Shown: positions 24,771 to 32,655, counted from the stretch's first letter. The stretch: 44,262 bases of DNA from Thiohalocapsa halophila (GCF_016583825.1 NZ_NRRV01000045.1:1-44262); one strand, 5' to 3'. Notes: a model not told the origin generated them from the letters alone. Numbers and translations are program-made.

Positions 24771-25013
24771 TCATTGCTGCACTATGCGCATTAACGCATC
24801 GCGGTCCAGCGCGTGATGATTGGCGACCTCCGACAGGATGGCTGCGAGCGTGCCTGTGCGCAGCGGGTCATGCAGAGGTACCGTGATGTGATGCTCGCCG
24901 TTGCGCTGCGTGGTCAGGCGCACATGGCTGCCAGTCCGGCGTGTCGGCGTGTAGCCGAGCTTACGCAGGCCCTTGATCAGTTGGGCACCGGATAGGTCGC
25001 GCGGCAGCCTCAT
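24771..25013 (-). CDS. hicA: HicA toxin (intact)
   Basis: An 80-residue protein, MRLPRDLSGAQLIKGLRKLG, then YTPTRRTGSHVRLTTQ with the catalytic-type GSHVRL motif and HHITVPLHDPLRTGTLAAIL. This is the standard YcfA/HicA double-stranded RNA-binding-like fold. HicA cleaves mRNA ribosome-independently. Its ATG overlaps the antitoxin stop (ATGA, 25010-25013), so both are cotranslated. It is not close in sequence to the hicA scrap at 22333. Confidence 0.88.
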   Translation of the reverse strand: MRLPRDLSGAQLIKGLRKLGYTPTRRTGSHVRLTTQRNGEHHITVPLHDPLRTGTLAAILSEVANHHALDRDALMRIVQQ

Positions 25014-25216
25014 GCGGCGATGGCTTCTTCACGGGTGATATGGAGTCGGATCAGTGAGGGACGCTCGTCGTCCTCGAAGTGACAGCGGACGGCGTCGCGG
25101 ACCAGTTCCCGCAATGATGACAAGTCGTCCGCTTCGGTGAAGATTGCCACATCCACGGCACGGGCAATGTAGCCGCCTTCCGGCGACTCCTCGACGATAA
25201 AGTGTATGTCGCTCAT
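25010..25216 (-). CDS. HicB-like antitoxin, short form
   Basis: A 68-residue protein from ATG 25216, MSDIHFIVEESPEGGYIARA, then ADDLSSLRELVRDAVRCHFE. It matches the short HicB/DUF1902-like partial RNase H fold without a DNA-binding domain. It precedes hicA with a four-base overlap, the reversed hicBA order seen in many short HicB pairs. TTTAATACT at about 25247-25255 on this strand could be part of its promoter but is unproven. Confidence 0.8.
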   Translation of the reverse strand: MSDIHFIVEESPEGGYIARAVDVAIFTEADDLSSLRELVRDAVRCHFEDDERPSLIRLHITREEAIAA

Positions 25217-25359
25217 GCTCTTGGCGTGTCCGTAGTCCTGGAGAGTATTAAACAAACATAACAGATCTGCGAGCAGGGACCTTAGATCGCCGATTGCACA
25301 CACCCCCTGGGAGGAGCAGGCGTTCTTGGAGTCAGCGTCTTGGCGGGCAGCATACGAAG

Positions 25360-25518
25360 GGTCCTGAAATCACGCATTTTTCGCCGCTTTGAGCCTGTTG
25401 CTTGGCAAGACCGAATCCGGAGGCGACCTCGTTGCTGCCCGGCACTGTAGCGATCGCCCGCGGCGGCGACACGTGCCTTGGAGCCGTGAGTGCATGGGCG
25501 GCGCGCGCCTGTCCAGCT
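25360..25518. repeat. Interspersed stem-loop repeat, copy 3
   Basis: GGTCCTGAAATCACGCATTT, then TGTTGCTTGGCAAGACCGAA, CGTTGCTGCCCGGCACTGTA and CGCGCCTGTCCAGCTG. The left stem arm is degraded compared with copies 1, 2 and 8. Here the right end is joined to group II intron sequence, not to a REP. Confidence 0.75.
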
Positions 25519-25521
25519 GAT

Positions 25522-26085
25522 AGTGGTAGCGAAGGCTTGCGCCTCCCCTCCTTGCGAACCGTGCGTGCAGTTCTCCCGCACACGGCTCTCCGGTCGGTTG
25601 TTTCCTCATCGGGATTGGCTCGCCGGCAGGAGCAGCATGTCGGGTGATCGACTCCGGGCCAGCGCAGGGGACGCCCGCAGGCGTCGCGTGGACGCCGTTG
25701 CCAGGGCCGCCAACATCCGCTCAGTCCACACCGGCGGCTCGACCCGGCGCCACTCGCGTGGCTCGCGGGTCTCGCATGCTTCGTTTACTGGCGGGCACTG
25801 ACGCACTCGGCTTCTCGCCCCCCAACCACGTGATGCCGCCCGTGGATCGCTTTACACGCCGTACACCAGCGTCCACGGTGAGTTTCAGGCTTCGCCACCT
25901 CCCAGCAGGCTCGCCACGACACCCCTTTGAGACGGGTTCGTTATCCTGCCGACCGACAGTTCGCGTGACTGTTGCTCCCCACCCCGCCTCGCGGCGACGC
26001 AGTGACCATTGGCTACGATTGGCTACGGGGCGCTTCGGGCCACGAAGACACGGGCTTTCACCGTGCTGATGAGGCGCCCTCGCGG
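25522..26085 (-). other. Decayed group II intron with scrap of reverse transcriptase
   Basis: On the minus strand, GAGAGCCGTGTGCGGGAGAA, CTGCACGCACGGTTCGCAAG and GGAGGGGAGGCGCAAGCCTT at 25595-25530 resemble the hairpin that accompanies bacterial group II intron ORFs. Upstream, PPVWTERMLAAL (near 25700-25730) matches the N-terminus of intron-encoded reverse transcriptases. Nearly all of the RT/maturase is deleted. The part 25905-26085 is duplicated at 17541-17735. Family assignment rests on memory of intron sequences and needs a covariance search. Confidence 0.5.
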
Positions 26086-26245
26086 GCGCACTGGGAGCGG
26101 CCTCTGGCCGCGATGAATCCGGCGGCGCCGGCGGAGCATCGTCGCGGCAAGGATGCCGCTCCCACGGGGCGCTTGGTTTGCTGTGGGAGCGGCCTCTGGC
26201 CGCGATGGGGGCTGCTCGGGCTGGGTTTCGCGGCAGGGATGCCCT
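26086..26245. repeat. REP cluster
   Basis: Three REP hairpins (GGGAGCGGCCTCTGGCCGCG at about 26093 and 26183, and the inverted TCGCGGCAAGGATGCCGCTC at 26141) lie directly downstream of the PIN gene stop. Confidence 0.8.
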
Positions 26246-26253
26246 GTGTCCTC

Positions 26254-26667
26254 TCATCGAGACAAAGTGTCGACAAGTTGCCGAGCGGTCACGATGCGGG
26301 TGCATCCGGTTCTGTGGAGGGCCAGTAGGTCGGACTTGTCCCCGCTCACGAGCAGATCAGCATCGGCGGCCTGTGCTAATGCCAACAAGAAATCATCGTT
26401 CGGGTCTGGCGAGGCGCTCACATCTGGCAAGGGATCGACATAAACCGCGAGCCGTCGTAGTTGGTTGACCAGCCGCCCGGCTTCACTGGGCTTGATCCGG
26501 GCACGAAAGAAGGGGCGACGCGATACCTCACGTAGCTCTTCGAGTTGTCTAGAGCAGGTCGCGAGATCGAAGCGCCCAGCTAGCCAGAACCGATAAAGCT
26601 GGTCGGGTGCGCTCCCGCGCACCAGTAGCGCCGATAGCAGGACATTGGTATCGAGGATGACGCGCAT
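26254..26667 (-). CDS. PIN-family toxin (COG1569 type)
   Basis: A 137-residue protein. MRVILDTNVLLSALLVRGSA is the first PIN strand with catalytic Asp; FDLATCSRQLEELREVSRRP carries the conserved Glu; ASPDPNDDFLLALAQAADAD and LLVSGDKSDLLAL hold the later acidic residues. It is typical of the putative toxin-antitoxin PIN group and complete in length. ATG 26667 is 27 bases downstream of a ribbon-helix-helix-like ORF that is its probable antitoxin. Cellular RNA target unknown. Confidence 0.87.
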   Translation of the reverse strand: MRVILDTNVLLSALLVRGSAPDQLYRFWLAGRFDLATCSRQLEELREVSRRPFFRARIKPSEAGRLVNQLRRLAVYVDPLPDVSASPDPNDDFLLALAQAADADLLVSGDKSDLLALHRTGCTRIVTARQLVDTLSR

Positions 26668-26694
26668 GGACTTGCGGACAGCCGCGCTGAAGAC

Positions 26695-26946
26695 TCAGCT
26701 GCGCCGGTGGGCCGCGCGCACCGAGGCGACCTCCGCATCGATTGCGGCCTCCAAGTCTGTGGGGGAGAGGTCGGCATTGCGCGCCTTGAGGTGCTGTACC
26801 GTGGTGTCGAGCAGGCGCCAGCGTACTGCCTCCTCGACGAAGCCGGCCAAGCACTGCGGGTCCTGACCGGACTCGTCCAAGAACTCTCGCAGAGCCTGAT
26901 CCGTTTCCTCGGAGACTTCCAGGGTCCAGCGAATTGCGGTTGGCAT
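26695..26946 (-). CDS. Ribbon-helix-helix-like antitoxin
   Basis: An 83-residue protein MPTAIRWTLEVSEETDQALR, EFLDESGQDPQCLAGFVEEA and VRWRLLDTTVQHLKARN. The RWTLEVSEETDQALR start fits an RHH strand and first helix as in CopG-like antitoxins, and AGFVEEAVRWRLL the second helix. It lies upstream of, and co-directional with, the intact PIN toxin. GAGGCG upstream of ATG 26946 serves as ribosome binding site. Confidence 0.8.
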   Translation of the reverse strand: MPTAIRWTLEVSEETDQALREFLDESGQDPQCLAGFVEEAVRWRLLDTTVQHLKARNADLSPTDLEAAIDAEVASVRAAHRRS

Positions 26947-27154
26947 GGGTGTTCGCCTCGCGGCTGTTACGGTTGAGAGAAAACAGTAGGCGTTCGATCC
27001 TCGGCTGTCCACCGTGCTACCACGCTATGACTCCTCGACGCTTGAACCTAGATGGAGCAGTTAACCGCTCAAGGTGACAAGCAAGCGCTTATGTTGCTTG
27101 GAAATGGCCCAGCGCTTGCGTGTCACCCGCAGGGCTAGTAGGTCGTTGCTGATG

Positions 27155-27335
27155 AGGCGCCCTCGCACTGGGAGCGGCCGCTGGCCGCGACGCTGTGCCA
27201 ACATCTCTGCCAAGGCCGTCGCGGCAAGGATGCCGCTCCCACAGGGCGCACGGGTTGCTGTGGGAGCAGCCTCTGGCAGCGGTTGATGGCTTTGCCGGCG
27301 GCGAGGGACGGGGCCGATGCGGCGTCGCCGGTGCG
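27155..27335. repeat. REP pair and DUF2887-tail module
   Basis: Nearly the same 170 bases as 17715-17890: GAGGCGCCCTCGCACTGGGA, a REP pair, then GGGACGGGGCCGATGCGGCG. In this copy it leads directly into a DUF2887 C-terminus. Confidence 0.75.
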
Positions 27336-27830
27336 GGCAGTCTGTCTTTGGGCGCGGGGCGCTCGCGCAGCCAGGCTTCCAGGTCTGCCGGGGTGTTGAA
27401 GTCGAACAGGGCTTCGGACAGCTCGCCGCGCTGGGCGCTGGTGAGGGCGGTGATGCGCTCCGGCAGGCCGGCTGGGACTTGGTCGAATCGGCGTTTCACC
27501 AGACGGAGGAGCATGCTGGTTTCTGCGCGCTGCACGCCTTCTTCGCGGCCTTCGGCGAAGACCTCCTGGAGAAGCCGGTCTGCTTGAGGTCGGTGTCGGG
27601 GAGGTGGAGCATGGTCTTGATCTCCTCGCAGGTGAGCGTTGGGAACTTGTATACCAGTATGGTCTCGATCAGGTCGAGCATTGCAAAGCGCTCGGCCTGC
27701 GTCCCTGCCGTCGTCGCCAGCGCCCGAGCCTCTGCCGCCGCCGTTGCGCGGTCCAGCACGACGAGCCGGGCGAGACGGACCCCGACGGCGGTCTCTTCGG
27801 TCTTGAGGAAATCCGTCAGGAATCATGGTG
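27336..27830 (-). pseudogene. DUF2887 protein, C-terminal half, frameshifted
   Basis: The minus strand reads LKTEETAVGVRLARLVVLDR, FAMLDLIETILVYKFPTLTC and EEIKTMLHLPDTDLKQT, then shifts frame near 27580 (one C missing after ACC) to LLQEVFAEGREEGVQRAETS, LVKRRFDQVPAGLPERI and DLEAWLRERPAPKD. DUF2887 proteins belong to the Rpn/PD-(D/E)XK superfamily. The TGA after PAPKD in sibling copies is AGA here. The N-terminal half with the nuclease motif is missing; the complementary half lies at 37110-37615. Confidence 0.75.
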
Positions 27831-28030
27831 ACAGTATACTCAATTTCGGGATCGACCGGAACGTCGATGGGGCCGCAGCGCTCCGCGAGCAGAACGCACA
27901 GGCCAATGGACAAGCAGGCAATCAGCGCGTACGGCAAGGTTTTCGGCGGGGGCTTGAGAGTGGCGGCGGCTCGGGTTTGTGGCGTCGGCGTCGCTCGGCT
28001 GCGTGCGTCTGGGGCCGGGTGCGAAGATCA
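27831..28030 (-). other. Unidentified coding scrap, copied at 39546-39740
   Basis: The minus strand reads ALIACLSIGLCVLLAERCGP, then IDVPVDPEI, and matches 39546-39740 (ALIACLSSDLCVLLAACC, then IDVPVDPAI). Conservation at amino-acid level suggests a once-coding segment of unknown family. A GACAGTATACTCAATTT stretch at its left edge resembles the short element seen at 1875-7400. Confidence 0.4.
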
Positions 28031-28035
28031 GGGAC

Positions 28036-28125
28036 CGATGAGCAGGTCGGCGCGCTTGAAGACGGCGCCGAGGATGGCCAGGCCGGCGAGCAGCCAGCGG
28101 GTTTGTGCGGCTGTCCTTGCTGCTG
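28036..28125 (-). pseudogene. Coiled-coil membrane-tail fragment
   Basis: Decayed copy of the last 25 codons (LAGLAILGAVFKRADLLIGP) of the protein at 30389-30895, including the same stop. Nothing upstream of the membrane helix remains. Confidence 0.65.
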
Positions 28126-28203
28126 ACGCCGCCGACGCCGCATCGAGCCGCGTCGGCGGCAAGCCGGCTGGAAAGCCGGCGCTCCCGGTGCGCTGCACCG
28201 GAC

Positions 28204-28530
28204 TCAGTGCCGCGGCTGTTGCGGCGTGCTCGACGGTTGTCCGTCGCCGTCGGCGAAGACCTCGTCGAGGCTGCCGGCGTCTTTGAGGCGTGTGCCCCAT
28301 CGCAGGAGCTGTTCAGCGTCGGCCTGCTCGAGGCGCTCGATCAATGCCGCCGGCAGCGGGGCGAAGCGTTGCTCGAGCTGAGTCCGCAATAGGAGGCTCA
28401 GACCACGGCGCTCGCCGCGGCGTTCTACATAACTGAGGTAGGGCATCTTCAACTGCTCCTCGATCCGAAACACGGCATCAGTCTATTGCAGCTCCAGATC
28501 CTCCGGCAGGCGCATCAGCCAGTCAGGGAG
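28204..28530 (-). pseudogene. Rpn-family nuclease, C-terminal part with nonsense codon
   Basis: DWLMRLPEDLELQ, then TAG (28483-28485), then TDAVFRIEEQLKMPYLSYVE, RRGERRGLSLLLRTQLEQRF and LLRWGTRLKDAGSLDEVFAD. The LPEDLELQ.W/Y..EEQLKMPY junction is a standard Rpn feature, so the stop replaces a Tyr or Trp codon. The same TAG occurs at the equivalent place in the copy at 33498-33805. A GTG or ATG after the stop could start an 80-90 residue C-terminal product. Confidence 0.75.
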
Positions 28531-28569
28531 AGGTTTGCCGATCGCACTGCATGAACGGTGCGCGCCTGT

Positions 28570-28814
28570 CGAGCTGTGGGAGCGGCCTCCGGCCGGGATG
28601 CGATTGGCGCAGCGGCTGGCGGCATCGTCGCGGCAGGGATGCCGCTCCCACGGTGCCAATTGTGAGGGGCGCCGCAAGTCCGCCAGCTTGAGAACGGTGC
28701 CGCGCACGGCGAGGCGGCCGAGCAGCCAGCGGGTCGTTGCGCTGGCTTCAGCGGCGAAGAGGCGCCGCAGGGCGGTCCCGCCGTGCGGTGCGGCGCCTTG
28801 GCAGCGCTGTCAGC
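28570..28814. repeat. REP pair and coiled-coil tail block
   Basis: REP at 28576, inverted REP at 28630, then a minus-strand LADLRRP scrap and the spacer ending GGCGCCTTGGCAGCGCTGTC shared with 23760-23858. Confidence 0.65.
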
Positions 28815-28940
28815 CGGTCTGTTGGTCGTCGCGCTTTGCATCTTCGTCTTGGGCGGAGGCGATGCGCTCGACCTCGGCGAGATCGAGGCCCAGCAGCTCG
28901 GCGACCCGAGATGCATTGAGCTGGCTGAGCAGACGCGGCA
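28815..28940 (-). pseudogene. Rpn C-terminal tail fragment
   Basis: Minus strand: LLSQLNASRVAELLGLDLAE, then VERIASAQDEDAKRDDQQTG and stop. This equals the last 40 residues of the intact Rpn ORFs at 23859 and 35596. Upstream it is joined to the unrelated plus-strand coil ORF at 28941. Confidence 0.75.
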
Positions 28941-29231
28941 ATGCCTGGCAGACCGGAAGTACAGACCAAGCTGACCCGCGAGGCCGATGAGATTAAAGCG
29001 CAGCTGAAGCGCCTGCACTCGGGCAACCAACGGCTGTCGCGTGACGTCGACGGCGCCAAGGAGACCGCCAAGCAGGCGAAGGCCACGCTCGACCTCGGCG
29101 CCAAGAAGGTCGCCAAGCTTGAGACCGTGCTCGATGAGGAGCGCCAGGCCCGCATGGCGGCCGACCAGGCCGCGGCTACGCTTCGGGTCGAGGTGGCCAC
29201 GCTCACCGAGAAAGGGTTCAAAAACAACTGA
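28941..29231 (+). pseudogene. Coiled-coil protein C-terminus (KfrA-like), probable fragment
   Basis: A 96-residue all-helical, charged ORF: TREADEIKAQLKRLHSGNQR, SRDVDGAKETAKQAKATLDL and KLETVLDEERQARMAADQAA. The heptad character and plus-strand orientation, against all neighbours, argue for a real but foreign piece. It resembles the coiled C-terminal part of KfrA or mobile-element-associated coil proteins. No conserved N-terminal DNA-binding domain precedes it; its start lies at the junction with Rpn-derived DNA. Confidence 0.45.
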
Positions 29232-29264
29232 AACGGCCCTCGCGCGCACCACCCGCCAGCCGAG

Positions 29265-29450
29265 CGCTGTCCACCCGTCAGCGGTTTTAGCCGCGACGGG
29301 GCGGTGCCGGCAGCCGTCGCGGCTAAAGCCGTTCCCACGGGGAGGAGTAGTGCGCTGTTGTGCGGTCGCGGGTGCGATTGTTGTCGCGGCGACGTGGCGC
29401 GGAGCGCCGGCAGGGGCGTGACACCGCGGGAGCGGTGTCACGAGGGGAGT
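29265..29450. repeat. REP pair plus GTGACACCGC hairpin
   Basis: GCGGTTTTAGCCGCGACGGG and its inverted partner (29284-29345), then a spacer GTGCGATTGTTGTCGCGGCG, then the perfect 10 bp stem GTGACACCGC at 29418-29441. The same order recurs at 30045-30220. Confidence 0.8.
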
Positions 29451-29451
29451 T

Positions 29452-30020
29452 TCATCGCGCTGCTTGCCGCAGTGCGGCGACCTCGGCTTGATCGAGGCCG
29501 CTGAGGGCCGCGATGGTGGCGTCGTCCATCTGGGTGAGGCGCAGCATGCGCTCGGCGGTCTCGCGCTGGGTTTCGGCGCGGCCTTTTTCCACTCCCTTTC
29601 CGATGCCCTCTTCGCGCGCTTCCGAGAGCAGGGTCTGTTCTTCGAGGAGCGCGCGCTCGCGCTGGAAGGCGAGCCAGCGTGTTTCGGGGTCTGCGCTGAG
29701 TGCCTTGAGCTTGTCGTAGGCGCTGCGCACGGGGTCGTCGGTGATCTGGTTCATGACATCGTCCTCTTGCCAGTGTTGGAACAGGGCGACCCAGGCCGCG
29801 AGGCGCCCGTTGTCTGTTTGGATGCGCGCGGCTTTGCGCAGTTCGATGACGTAGAGCTGCAATTCTTGCCCGAGGCAGACGCCGGGGGTGCTAGCGTCGC
29901 GCATGGCGAAGCACCATTCGGCTTGCTGGCCGTGCGCGGCATCCTGAAACAGGTCGAAGTCGAGGAAGTGGATGCCGACGACGGGATGGTGGGCGGCGGT
30001 TCGGTCTCGGCTGGCTTGAG
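29452..30020 (-). pseudogene. Rpn-family nuclease, C-terminal half
   Basis: Minus strand: HHPVVGIHFLDFDLFQDAAH, CFAMRDASTPGVCLGQELQL, KARIQ-like segment, LAAWVALFQHWQEDDVMNQI, YDKLKALSADPETRWLAFQR and EEGIGKGVEKGRAETQRETA, ending DQAEVAALRQAAR. The IHFLDFDLF and ALSADPETRWLAFQRER segments are typical of PDDEXK_2-type Rpn proteins. The catalytic N-terminal half has been replaced by a REP block at 30040. From ATG 29904 a 150-residue C-terminal protein is still open and could be made. Confidence 0.7.
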
Positions 30021-30039
30021 CATAGCTGTTCTCGGGCGG

Positions 30040-30330
30040 GAACGCGCTGTGGGAGCGGCTTTAGCAGCCGCGACGGGGCGGTGCGGTAGCCGTCGCAGCT
30101 GAAGCCGTTCCCACGGGGGAGGGCAGTGCCATGTTGTGGCCTGGTCGCGGGCGAGATTGTTGCTGCGGCGATGTGGCGCGGAGCGCCGGCGGCTGCGTGA
30201 CACCGCGGCAGCGGTGTCACGAGGGGGAAAAAGGCCGGTACCGGGAGCGATGGCCGGAGGCTTGGTTGCCGGCTGGAAGCCGGCACCACGATGCCGGGGC
30301 GGATGCATCCGGCGTACCCGGGTGCCGGAT
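30040..30330. repeat. REP pair, GTGACACCGC hairpin and two GC palindromes
   Basis: REP pair (30048-30115); GTGACACCGC stem at 30197-30220 with a four-base loop; then GCCGGCTGGAAGCCGGC (30268-30285) and repeats of a GGATGAATCCGGCGCACC-like motif (30300-30345). Confidence 0.75.
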
Positions 30331-30388
30331 GAATCCGGCGCACCTTGGGGCTGTCGCCGGGCGCGGCGCGTCAGGGGCTGGTTGAGGT

Positions 30389-30895
30389 TCAGGGGCCGAT
30401 GAGCAGGTCGGCGAGCTTGAAGACGGCGCCGAGGACGGCGAGGCCGCCGAGCAGCCAGCGGGTTTGGGCCGCCATGGCCTGGTGCAGGCTGACCTCGACC
30501 TGCTTGATCTGGAGCTCGACGCCTTTGATCTGCTCTTGGAGGCGGGCTTCCACCTCTCGGATCTGGAGCTCGACGCCTTTGATCTGCTCTTGGAGGCGGG
30601 CTTCCACCTCTCGGATCTGGAGCTCGACGCCTTTGATCTGCTCTTGGAGGCGGGCTTCGACCTCTCGGATCTGGAGCTCGACTTGTTTGATCTCCTTCTG
30701 CAGGCGGCCCTCGACTTCTTTGATTTCCTTCTGCAGCCGCAGCTCGGACTCGCGCACGTGGCCTTGCGTGGCGAGGTCGTTGAGCTGCGGAAACCGGGCC
30801 TCGAGCGTCGCGAAGGCGTCGGCGATGAGGCGCGCGCGTTCCTTGTCGTCGGTGGTTGCGGTGAGCTTGGCGTAGAGGTCGAGGGCGGCGCTCAT
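30389..30895 (-). CDS. Coiled-coil protein with C-terminal membrane helix and three 18-residue repeats
   Basis: A 168-residue protein. N-terminal module MSAALDLYAKLTATTDDKER, then a charged coil (ESELRLQKEIKEVEGRLQKE), three exact copies of an 18-residue unit (EVEARLQEQIKGVELQIR, encoded by 54 bp repeats at 30507-30668), and RWLLGGLAVLGAVFKLADLL, a single membrane helix near the C-terminus ending IGP. It resembles DUF1640/Bdr-like tail-anchored coil proteins. Likely anchored in the inner membrane with the coil in the cytoplasm; function unknown. The upstream promoter cassette is shared with other genes here. Confidence 0.75.
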   Translation of the reverse strand: MSAALDLYAKLTATTDDKERARLIADAFATLEARFPQLNDLATQGHVRESELRLQKEIKEVEGRLQKEIKQVELQIREVEARLQEQIKGVELQIREVEARLQEQIKGVELQIREVEARLQEQIKGVELQIKQVEVSLHQAMAAQTRWLLGGLAVLGAVFKLADLLIGP

Positions 30896-30904
30896 GCTCG
30901 CACG

Positions 30905-30970
30905 CTCCAGGTTGGCGCCAGTGGCGGGGCATCATAGCATCCTGTCGGCGCTGCAGTTTTCGGCCGGTTT
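30905..30970 (-). promoter_or_regulatory. Shared promoter/leader cassette, copy 1
   Basis: Minus strand: CCGAAAACTGC, a gap, CGACAGGATGCTATGATGCC, then CCTGGAGCG before the ATG. TGCTATGAT is an extended -10 (TATGAT at 30931-30936) and GGAG the ribosome site. The same order appears upstream of 35208 and 40102, and its distal part at 32640-32680. Confidence 0.55.
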
Positions 30971-30979
30971 GCCGGGCGT

Positions 30980-31085
30980 CGATGTGGGAGCGGCTTTAGC
31001 CGCGATGGGGCGGTGCCGGGAGCGGTCGCGGCTGAAGCCGCTCCCACGGGGGGCGGGCGGAGCGCTGTGGGAGCGACTTTAGCCA
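30980..31085. repeat. REP triplet
   Basis: GTGGGAGCGGCTTTAGCCGC at 30985, an inverted GCGGCTGAAGCCGCTCCCAC at 31028 and a third half-copy at 31067 (GTGGGAGCGACTTTAGCC). Confidence 0.8.
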
Positions 31086-31142
31086 CATCTTGCGTCGCAG
31101 CATCACGGGAGCCATGCATGTGCGTGCCATGATGCAAACCGC

Positions 31143-31424
31143 TCAACCAAGCTCGCGCAGCACGTCCGGATGGCGTTCGGCGACTTTGAACAAGGTTCGC
31201 GCGGCGCCGCTTGGCTGGCGTCGTCCCTGCTCCCATTCCTGCAAGGTGCGTACGGACACGCCCAATAGCTCAGCAAAGCGCGCTTGCGATAGCCCCGTGC
31301 GCTCGCGTGCGGCCAGCGCGGGCGGATAGACCACGGTCCCTTGCCCGGCTTTCATCTGGCGAACGGACTGGAGCAGCTTGCTGCCAAGCTCCTCGCCCGT
31401 GATCACATCATTTTGTTTCGGCAT
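31143..31424 (-). CDS. HTH (XRE-type) antitoxin-like regulator
   Basis: A 93-residue protein, MPKQNDVITGEELGSKLLQS, then VRQMKAGQGTVV and a helix-turn-helix LAARERTGLSQARFAELLGV, SVRTLQEWEQGRRQPSGAAR. This layout (short basic-acidic N-terminus, then Cro/C1-type HTH) is typical of HigA/MqsA-like antitoxins encoded after a RelE-type toxin. The toxin expected upstream of 31424 is absent: only an open stretch encoding LEALRNAIRETIDAETK remains before the interspersed repeat. It probably binds DNA; orphan status is inferred. Confidence 0.8.
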   Translation of the reverse strand: MPKQNDVITGEELGSKLLQSVRQMKAGQGTVVYPPALAARERTGLSQARFAELLGVSVRTLQEWEQGRRQPSGAARTLFKVAERHPDVLRELG

Positions 31425-31429
31425 CGATC

Positions 31430-31590
31430 GTCTCCCGAATTGCATTTCGCAGCGCTTCGAGCCTGGTGCTTGGCAAGACCGCATCCCGAGGCGACATTGT
31501 TGCGGGCCGGCGCCGTAGCGATCGCCCGTGGCGGCGACACGTGCCTTGGAGCCGTGCGTGCATGGGCGGCGCGCGCCTGTCCAGCTGTAG
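31430..31590. repeat. Interspersed stem-loop repeat, copy 4
   Basis: Left end altered (GCATTTCGCAGCGCTTCGAG), right part typical: GGTGCTTGGCAAGACCGCAT, GTTGCGGGCCGGCGCCGTAG, CGCGCCTGTCCAGCTG. Followed by a REP pair. Confidence 0.75.
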
Positions 31591-31925
31591 GAGCGGCCTC
31601 TGGCCGCGATGAATCTGACGGCGCCGCTGGTGCATCGTCGCGGCAGGGATGCCGCTCCCACGGTGCCAAGTGTTAGGGACGCAGCACGTCCGCCAGCTTG
31701 AACACGGCGCCGAGGACGGCGAGGCCGCCGAGCAGCCAGCGAGTCTGCCCGGCTATCCTTGTTGCTGACGCGGTATCGAGCTGCGTCGGCGGCGAGCCGG
31801 CTGGAAAGCCGGCGCTCCCAGTGCGCTGCACCGGACTCAGTATCGCGGCTGTTCCGGCGTGCTTGACGGTTGTCCGTCGCCATCGGCGAAGACCTCGTCG
31901 AGGCTGCCTGCCGATCCCTGATCCT
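31591..31925. repeat. REP pair, coil tail scrap, GC palindrome and Rpn tail scrap
   Basis: REP pair 31592-31665; minus-strand AVLGAVFKLADVLRP (31675-31725); GCCGGCTGGAAAGCCGGC (31795-31815); then minus-strand SLDEVFADGDGQPSSTP (31855-31912), the end of an Rpn gene like 28204 and 33498. The order is the same as at 19207-19480 and 28036-28260. Confidence 0.65.
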
Positions 31926-31945
31926 CGACGAAGGCGAGCGGACTG

Positions 31946-32655
31946 TCAGCGCTGACGACGGAGCTCGGCGATCTGCTCGGGGCTCAGGCCGGTGATGGCG
32001 CTGATGCCGGCGTCGTCGAGGCTGGTCTGGCGGATCATGTTGATGGCGATCTGGCGCTGGGCGTTGTCGTGGCCTTCTTCGCGGGCCTCGAGGAGTAATT
32101 GGGCCTCGTCGTGCAGGGCGCGTTCGCGCACGAAGGCGAGTCGGCGCGCCTCGTCGTCGGCGCTGAGGGACTTGAGTTTGTCGTAGGCGCGGCGGGTGTC
32201 GGCGTCGGTGATGTTGGACATGCTGTCTTCCTCTTGCCAATGCTCGAACAGGGTGATCCAGGCGGACAAGGCGGGTGGCAGTTTGCCTAGGCGCTCGGCC
32301 TTCTTCAGCTCGACGATGTTCAGCTGTAGCTCTGATCCGAGCCGCACGCTCGGGCGTTGCGCGTCGCGCATCTCGAAGCACCAGAGCGCCTGGTCGCGGT
32401 GCTCGGCGGCACTGAACAGGTCGAAGTCCAGCAGGTGGATACCGATGACCGGACAAAGCTGTTCGTAGGTGTCGCCGGCGACAAGCTGGCCGCAGATGAC
32501 TTTTGCCAGGTAGTAGGTGCTGCGCGCGCTCCAGCCCCGCAGGCGGCGCACCTGCATCTCGATGCGGTTGCGGCGGATCGGGTGCGGGTGTCGAGGATCG
32601 ATGCGCCCGCTGCGAATTTCAGCGTCGGCGCCCCTGCTTCCGAAGCATAGCACGC
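31946..32655 (-). pseudogene. Rpn-family nuclease, lacking N-terminus, frameshifted in the core
   Basis: Minus strand: RNRIEMQVRRLRGWSARSTY holds the E-x-Q of the PD-(D/E)XK core, then YEQLCPVIGIHLLDFDLFSA, GSELQLNIVELKKAERLGKL, AYDKLKSLSADDEARRLAFV, HDNAQRQIAINMIRQTSLDD and TGLSPEQIAELRRQR. Just upstream the preceding strand with its Asp (ASILDTRTRS) is in another frame, and the first 60-70 residues are missing. The upstream DNA is the shared promoter cassette, so an internal N-terminal deletion fused the core to the promoter. Confidence 0.7.

Noticed and set aside
27060..27125. Possible tRNA or small RNA around AAGCGCTTATGTTGCTTGG
   Set aside because: There is a 7 bp inverted repeat (AAGCGCT/AGCGCTT), but no cloverleaf, anticodon arm or T-loop.
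29041..29421. Ser/Arg-rich plus-strand ORF
   Set aside because: Shadow of the coil fragment at 28941-29231 and of a REP pair.
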